Part shown: positions 60,624-64,000 of the stretch, one piece after another | How positions within the stretch are numbered: position 1 is the stretch's first letter | Layout of the letters: each line of letters starts with the position of its first letter | DNA from: Cognatiyoonia sp965661665 | Lineage (GTDB): Bacteria; Pseudomonadota; Alphaproteobacteria; Rhodobacterales; Rhodobacteraceae | Assembly (NCBI RefSeq): GCF_965661665.1 | Contig: NZ_CBFIEO010000001.1 | Span: forward strand, 124,001-188,000 | DNA length: 64,000 bases | Reading direction: 5' to 3' | Position numbers and translations under genes: made by a program | Notes under the pieces: model-generated | What the model saw: only the letters and a program-made list of their open reading frames with translations | Told to the model about the DNA's origin: nothing | Databases searched by the model: none

Positions 60624-61438
60624 GTGAGGTGCCAAACACCGTCAAAGACATGGGCGGTTGGGCCTGTCATCCAGACCCCATCGTCGCTCCATGATATGTC
60701 GAGCTTGCCGCCATCCAGATCAATCCGTACGTCGCGTCCTGTCAGACCCCGCCGCACAGCGGCAACGGCCGTGGCACAGCTTGACGAGCCGGAGGCGAGC
60801 GTGATGCCCACGCCACGTTCCCAGACCCGCATTCTGAGATGATCCGGTCCGACCACATGCGCGAATTGCACGTTGGTGCGTTCGGGGTAGAGGGGGTGAT
60901 GCTCCATCTCTGCACCGCGCGCGGTCAGATCGACAGCCCCCGCATCCTCCACGAAGAAAGTGCAGTGCGGGTTGCCCATCCCTGTGGCGGTCGGTGCGCC
61001 TTCAATCGGCAGTTCGAGCGTGTCCATTTCTTGCGCTAACGGGACTTGCGACCATTCTAACTGGGGGTGCCCCATGTTGACGGCGGTCAGGCCATTGCCG
61101 ACGTCCTTGGCAATGAGGCGGTCGAAGTCGGTGGTCAGTGACAGTTCTGTCCTGCCGGTCTCCGCAAAAAGGTGCCGTGCAATGCAGCGTGTGGCGTTCC
61201 CGCAAGCCGCGGATGTGGACCCATCGGCATTCCAGAACGTCAGATGCACGTCGGCCTTGTCGGTGTCCGACAGGACTGTCAATTGATCGAATCCCACGCC
61301 TCGATGCCGGTCGCCAATCGCGCGCGCCAAATCCGCATCCACACGCGGCGCGATTCCCCGCTCATCCACAACAACGAAGTCGTTTCCGAGGCCATGCATC
61401 TTCATGAAAGGCAAGATATTTTGCGGATTATGGGCCAT
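60620..61438 (-). CDS. dapF: Diaminopimelate epimerase
   Basis: Interconverts LL- and meso-diaminopimelate for lysine and peptidoglycan. Motifs KMHGLGNDFVVVDER, the first catalytic Cys in SAACGNATRCIAR, and the second in LASGSSSCATAVAAVRRG. 272 residues from ATG 61438; a start nearer KMHGLG (61405) is possible. Conserved in order before mtaB in Rhodobacterales. Confidence 0.94.
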   Translation of the reverse strand: MAHNPQNILPFMKMHGLGNDFVVVDERGIAPRVDADLARAIGDRHRGVGFDQLTVLSDTDKADVHLTFWNADGSTSAACGNATRCIARHLFAETGRTELSLTTDFDRLIAKDVGNGLTAVNMGHPQLEWSQVPLAQEMDTLELPIEGAPTATGMGNPHCTFFVEDAGAVDLTARGAEMEHHPLYPERTNVQFAHVVGPDHLRMRVWERGVGITLASGSSSCATAVAAVRRGLTGRDVRIDLDGGKLDISWSDDGVWMTGPTAHVFDGVWHLT

Positions 61439-61535
61439 CTTGGCGCATATAAGCAAACCAGAGATACTTATCCAGCATCTTTCCCATTTGTGGGGTTGAC
61501 CAGATGCACCCTGCTTCGTAGAGAGCGCCCCTAGT

Positions 61536-61611
61536 GGGCCGTTAGCTCAGTTGGTAGAGCAACTGACTTTTAATCAGTGGGTCGTAGGTTCGAATCCTAC
61601 ACGGCTCACCA
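61536..61611 (+). tRNA. tRNA-Lys(TTT)
   Basis: 76-base cloverleaf: acceptor GGGCCGT pairs with ACGGCTC, D-arm AGCTCAGTTGGTAGAGC, anticodon stem ACTGA/TCAGT with loop CTTTTAA (anticodon TTT at 61569-61571), T-arm GTAGG-TTCGAAT-CCTAC, and encoded CCA at 61609-61611. Confidence 0.97.
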
Positions 61612-61621
61612 CTAAAATCAA

Positions 61622-61658
61622 AGGTTTAGCCGAATATGGCTGAGCCTTTTGTTTTTTC
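61622..61658 (+). terminator. Rho-independent terminator of tRNA-Lys
   Basis: AGGTTTAGCC pairs with GGCTGAGCCT (two G-T pairs) around a 6-base loop and runs into TTTTGTTTTTT. It lies 10 bp after the tRNA. The following 61659-61871 contains no supported gene. Confidence 0.85.
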
Positions 61659-61871
61659 AGGGAGACATTCAGCGAAACAAAGTGTCGAGGGACCTTGTGT
61701 CAGTGCGTTGAATAACGGGGAGTGCCAAAGCCTTACACTACAACTCCGACACTTCAGTGATGGCCCTTGCCCCTCGCGCGCAGACGCGCCGTTGCCCAGA
61801 GAGTTTTCGGCCATTTACCCTGAATATTGTGTGAGCCGTTTGGTTTAGGAACCAGTAGTACGAGCTGGGGG

Positions 61872-63323
61872 TTACTGCCTTTGTATGGTGATCTTAGCCA
61901 ACAGACCTCCGTTGGCGGCCGGTTCGAATTTCAGTGATCCACCATGCATCTTTGCGATGGTCGATACGATCGTTAGTCCGAGACCATGACCGCCAATGAG
62001 CTTCGTATTACTTCCGCGCTTAAACGGGGCCATCAGGTCTTCGATGTCTTGAATGGTCATGCTTCCGCCTTCATCCTCGATGGTGATGACAGCGCTGTCG
62101 GCGTCTTTTTCCAGACCAATTTTGGCGCGGCGACCATACTTTAGTGCGTTGTCAATCAAGTTGGAGACAGCCCGATTAAGCGCAACTGGACGCGCGTTCA
62201 CGACGACTTTGTCGTCTGGTGGAAGGGTCCTCGTGCCTCGGCGAGACATGAAAACCGATTGACCGCCCTCGATAGTGACCTTTTCTGCCGCATGAAACTC
62301 AACTGGGCTCCCCACGTCCTGATAGTCTGCCACAACGGACTCTATAAGTGAGGTGAGCGAGATCCGCCGTGGTTGCTCGGCGTCAAGTTCCGCTCGCGTG
62401 TATGTCAGAACGCTTTCGATGATGCCCGTCATTGCGTCAATATCGGATTCAAGTTTTGCCCGAAGCTCGCTATCTTGGATGAGTGCAGTTCGGAGTTTCA
62501 GGCGTGTTGCCGGCGTGCCCAAATCGTGGCTGACACCCGACAAAACTGCAACACGTTCGGCGAGCCTGTCCCGTTCGACCTCCAGATAGCCGTTTACTGC
62601 TGAAACGATGTCCCGAAGTTCAAATGGTCCATTTGCTTCGTAGGATTCAGGACCGCCAATCTTGTTACGCGCGCGCAGCATTTGCGCGAAACCTTGGAAT
62701 TGGGCGGAACTGTTGAGGACTATCGTTGTGAGAATACCAACAGATACCAAAGCTAACGCTACCGCGAAGAGCCTTAGGTCTTTTGGTGCCACTGAACAGT
62801 TCCAAACCTGCTGCCCCTCAATTCTGACCCAAGGCCCTTCGCCTAACTGGGCGATCAGAACAGGATTGCTGCAATATGTTGCCAAAAGCGAGGTGAGTGC
62901 ACCTAGGGTTTCTGCTGAAGTTTGACCAGATCGTGTTGAGACATTCGCCAGTGGATAGCGCAGATCAGACGAAAGAATGGCAACGGTCAGGGGGTTTGCG
63001 GTCCGCCCGCCTGTCGGGCTGGGCCGGATCGAGAAATTCGTGACCCGAGCCGATTGAGGCACATCCGAAATCGCCTCAAAACGTCCCGTCGCCGCAAGGG
63101 CCTGATCGGCGGGGGCAAGAGTTTGGATGTCGATCCCTTGGGGTGGTGTGCCGCTTGATTCCAGGCTTTCATAGAGAACAGCACCAGCAAATCTTGCATC
63201 GTTTAGATGGGCCGTCCAACGTGCATTCGATGTAAACCAAAGGCTTGCAGCAATGAGGCCAAGCCAAAATGCCGACATCACAAGAAACGTACCGCCAATG
63301 CGTAGGCTTGCAAGAGTGTTCAT
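61872..63323 (-). CDS. Two-component sensor histidine kinase
   Basis: Membrane kinase of 483 residues: helix near 12-32, periplasmic domain about 33-185 with two cysteines (TYCSNP; VWNCSV) that could form a disulfide, second helix near 187-207, HAMP-like region, H-box SGVSHDLGTPATRLKLR, N-box NLIDNALKYGRRA and G2 GGHGLGLTIVSTIAKMHGG. The first G box reads DEGGSM instead of the usual DxGPG. The stop of the response regulator gene overlaps its start, giving one operon. Signal unknown. Confidence 0.9.
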   Translation of the reverse strand: MNTLASLRIGGTFLVMSAFWLGLIAASLWFTSNARWTAHLNDARFAGAVLYESLESSGTPPQGIDIQTLAPADQALAATGRFEAISDVPQSARVTNFSIRPSPTGGRTANPLTVAILSSDLRYPLANVSTRSGQTSAETLGALTSLLATYCSNPVLIAQLGEGPWVRIEGQQVWNCSVAPKDLRLFAVALALVSVGILTTIVLNSSAQFQGFAQMLRARNKIGGPESYEANGPFELRDIVSAVNGYLEVERDRLAERVAVLSGVSHDLGTPATRLKLRTALIQDSELRAKLESDIDAMTGIIESVLTYTRAELDAEQPRRISLTSLIESVVADYQDVGSPVEFHAAEKVTIEGGQSVFMSRRGTRTLPPDDKVVVNARPVALNRAVSNLIDNALKYGRRAKIGLEKDADSAVITIEDEGGSMTIQDIEDLMAPFKRGSNTKLIGGHGLGLTIVSTIAKMHGGSLKFEPAANGGLLAKITIQRQ

Positions 63324-64000
63324 CCGTCATCCTCAGTGACGACATCTACGGCAAAGACATACCCGACTCCACGTTCTGTTCGGAGCATGTCGGGCGCCTT
63401 GGGGTCTTTTTCAATCTTGGCGCGGAGCCTGCCTACCAGGACGTCTATCGCGCGGCCCTCGGCGTCAGACGTTTTCTCCCCTTCGCCCGTCACATCTAGT
63501 GCAACTGCGATTTCCTGTCGTGTCAGTGGAATTCGTGCGTTGGCTAGAAGCGCTTGAAGTAGCATCGTTTCACGGCGAGAGAGCGACACTTGGAAACCTT
63601 CGGGTGATATGACTTCGTCGCGCTTTGAATCGTAGACCCAACCTGAAAAACTGAAGGTCGCCATCTTGCGTCGATGTGCTAGAGACGACGTGCGCCGTGC
63701 CCGCGCCAAAACGGCGCGAATGCGCGCCAAGAGCAGTTCGGTATTGAAGGGCTTTGCGATGTAGTCATCCGCCCCGACCGAATAACCGGCCATCCGATCA
63801 CTATCTGCCGATAGCGCAGAGATCATAATGATCGGCACCGATTGTTCCAATCGCAAACGGGCGCAGATTTCTACACCACTTTCGTCCCCCAACATCACAT
63901 CGAGAAGGATCAGGTCGATCCGGCCCGCTGCCAAATGTTTGCGGATCTCGGCCTCGTTACTGGCGGGTAGTGCAATACATCCATTCTGCCGAAGGAACTG
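63320..64000 (-). CDS. OmpR-family response regulator (5' end outside the window)
   Basis: Receiver domain with phosphoacceptor Asp in IDLILLDVMLGDESG, the switch Ser/Thr region IIMISALSAD and the Lys of DDYIAKPFNTELLLAR; C-terminal winged helix with LSRRETMLLQALLANA, GRAIDVLVGRLRAKIEKD and RTERGVGYVF. Reading stays open to the window edge (QFLRQNGCIALPASNEAEIR), so the N-terminus lies beyond it. It partners the kinase encoded downstream. Confidence 0.92.
   Translation of the reverse strand, partial: QFLRQNGCIALPASNEAEIRKHLAAGRIDLILLDVMLGDESGVEICARLRLEQSVPIIMISALSADSDRMAGYSVGADDYIAKPFNTELLLARIRAVLARARRTSSLAHRRKMATFSFSGWVYDSKRDEVISPEGFQVSLSRRETMLLQALLANARIPLTRQEIAVALDVTGEGEKTSDAEGRAIDVLVGRLRAKIEKDPKAPDMLRTERGVGYVFAVDVVTEDDG

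Noticed and set aside
1..64000. CRISPR arrays, insertion sequences, integrases or phage attachment sites
   Set aside because: No regularly spaced palindromic repeats, transposase or integrase motifs were seen. The tRNA-Lys gene shows no duplicated 3' end in the window.

Overview
The window reads as a chromosome segment of an aerobic anoxygenic phototroph of the Rhodobacteraceae (Roseobacter group). The basis is a bacteriochlorophyll/carotenoid photosynthesis gene cluster in roseobacter order, with the O2-dependent cyclase acsF. Housekeeping blocks point the same way (petABC, dapF-mtaB, aroC, a YjbH/YjbF pair). A species name cannot be supported from this sequence alone.

Layout. 1-1.4 kb (minus): a Zur-type operon with a His-rich zinc-binding protein, an ABC ATPase and the first codons of a permease. 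1.65-6.9 kb (plus): a complete acetyl-CoA-derived mevalonate operon (HMG-CoA reductase, HMG-CoA synthase, mevalonate kinase, phosphomevalonate kinase, diphosphomevalonate decarboxylase), without idi. 7-10.5 kb: a dctB stump and a TRAP transporter (dctPQM). 10.5-12.7 kb (minus): an H-NOX NO sensor whose GGDEF-EAL partner is a pseudogene. 12.8-14.8 kb: kynurenine formamidase and kynureninase. 14.8-19.6 kb: debris (spike-base-like fragment, TbpB-like barrel fragment, CAP-domain pseudogene) around an intact yjbH-yjbF pair. 19.7-21.1 kb: a 3-hydroxyisobutyrate dehydrogenase relative and a periplasmic copper chaperone.

21.1-46.3 kb is part of the photosynthesis gene cluster: ppsR and ppaA (minus); bchFNBHLM-lhaA-puhABC-orf-acsF-puhE-hemA (plus); bchODI-crtA (minus); crtIB-tspO (plus). 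The puf, bchCXYZ, crtCDEF and bchG/P genes are not here, so the cluster is split or continues elsewhere. 46.3-50 kb: adenine deaminase, AMP nucleosidase and an HU protein. 50-61.5 kb: a DMT permease, a CcdA-like protein with thioredoxin, aroC, the cytochrome bc1 operon, a GFA pseudogene, two tandem LpxQ-like barrels (the second without a start), two glutathione transferases, mtaB and dapF. 61.5-64 kb: tRNA-Lys(TTT) with terminator and a two-component system cut by the window edge.

The main link between regions is regulatory. Operators of the PpsR/CrtJ type (TGT-N12-ACA with TTTACA/TTGACA arms) lie in the ppaA/bchF and crtA/crtI spacers. A perfect one also lies just upstream of the mevalonate operon. 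This suggests that isoprenoid precursor supply is switched together with bacteriochlorophyll and carotenoid synthesis by the PpsR/PpaA pair encoded 19 kb away. A second theme is gene decay: at least six damaged genes in different stages occur in 64 kb, nearly all of them in sensory, surface or accessory functions.
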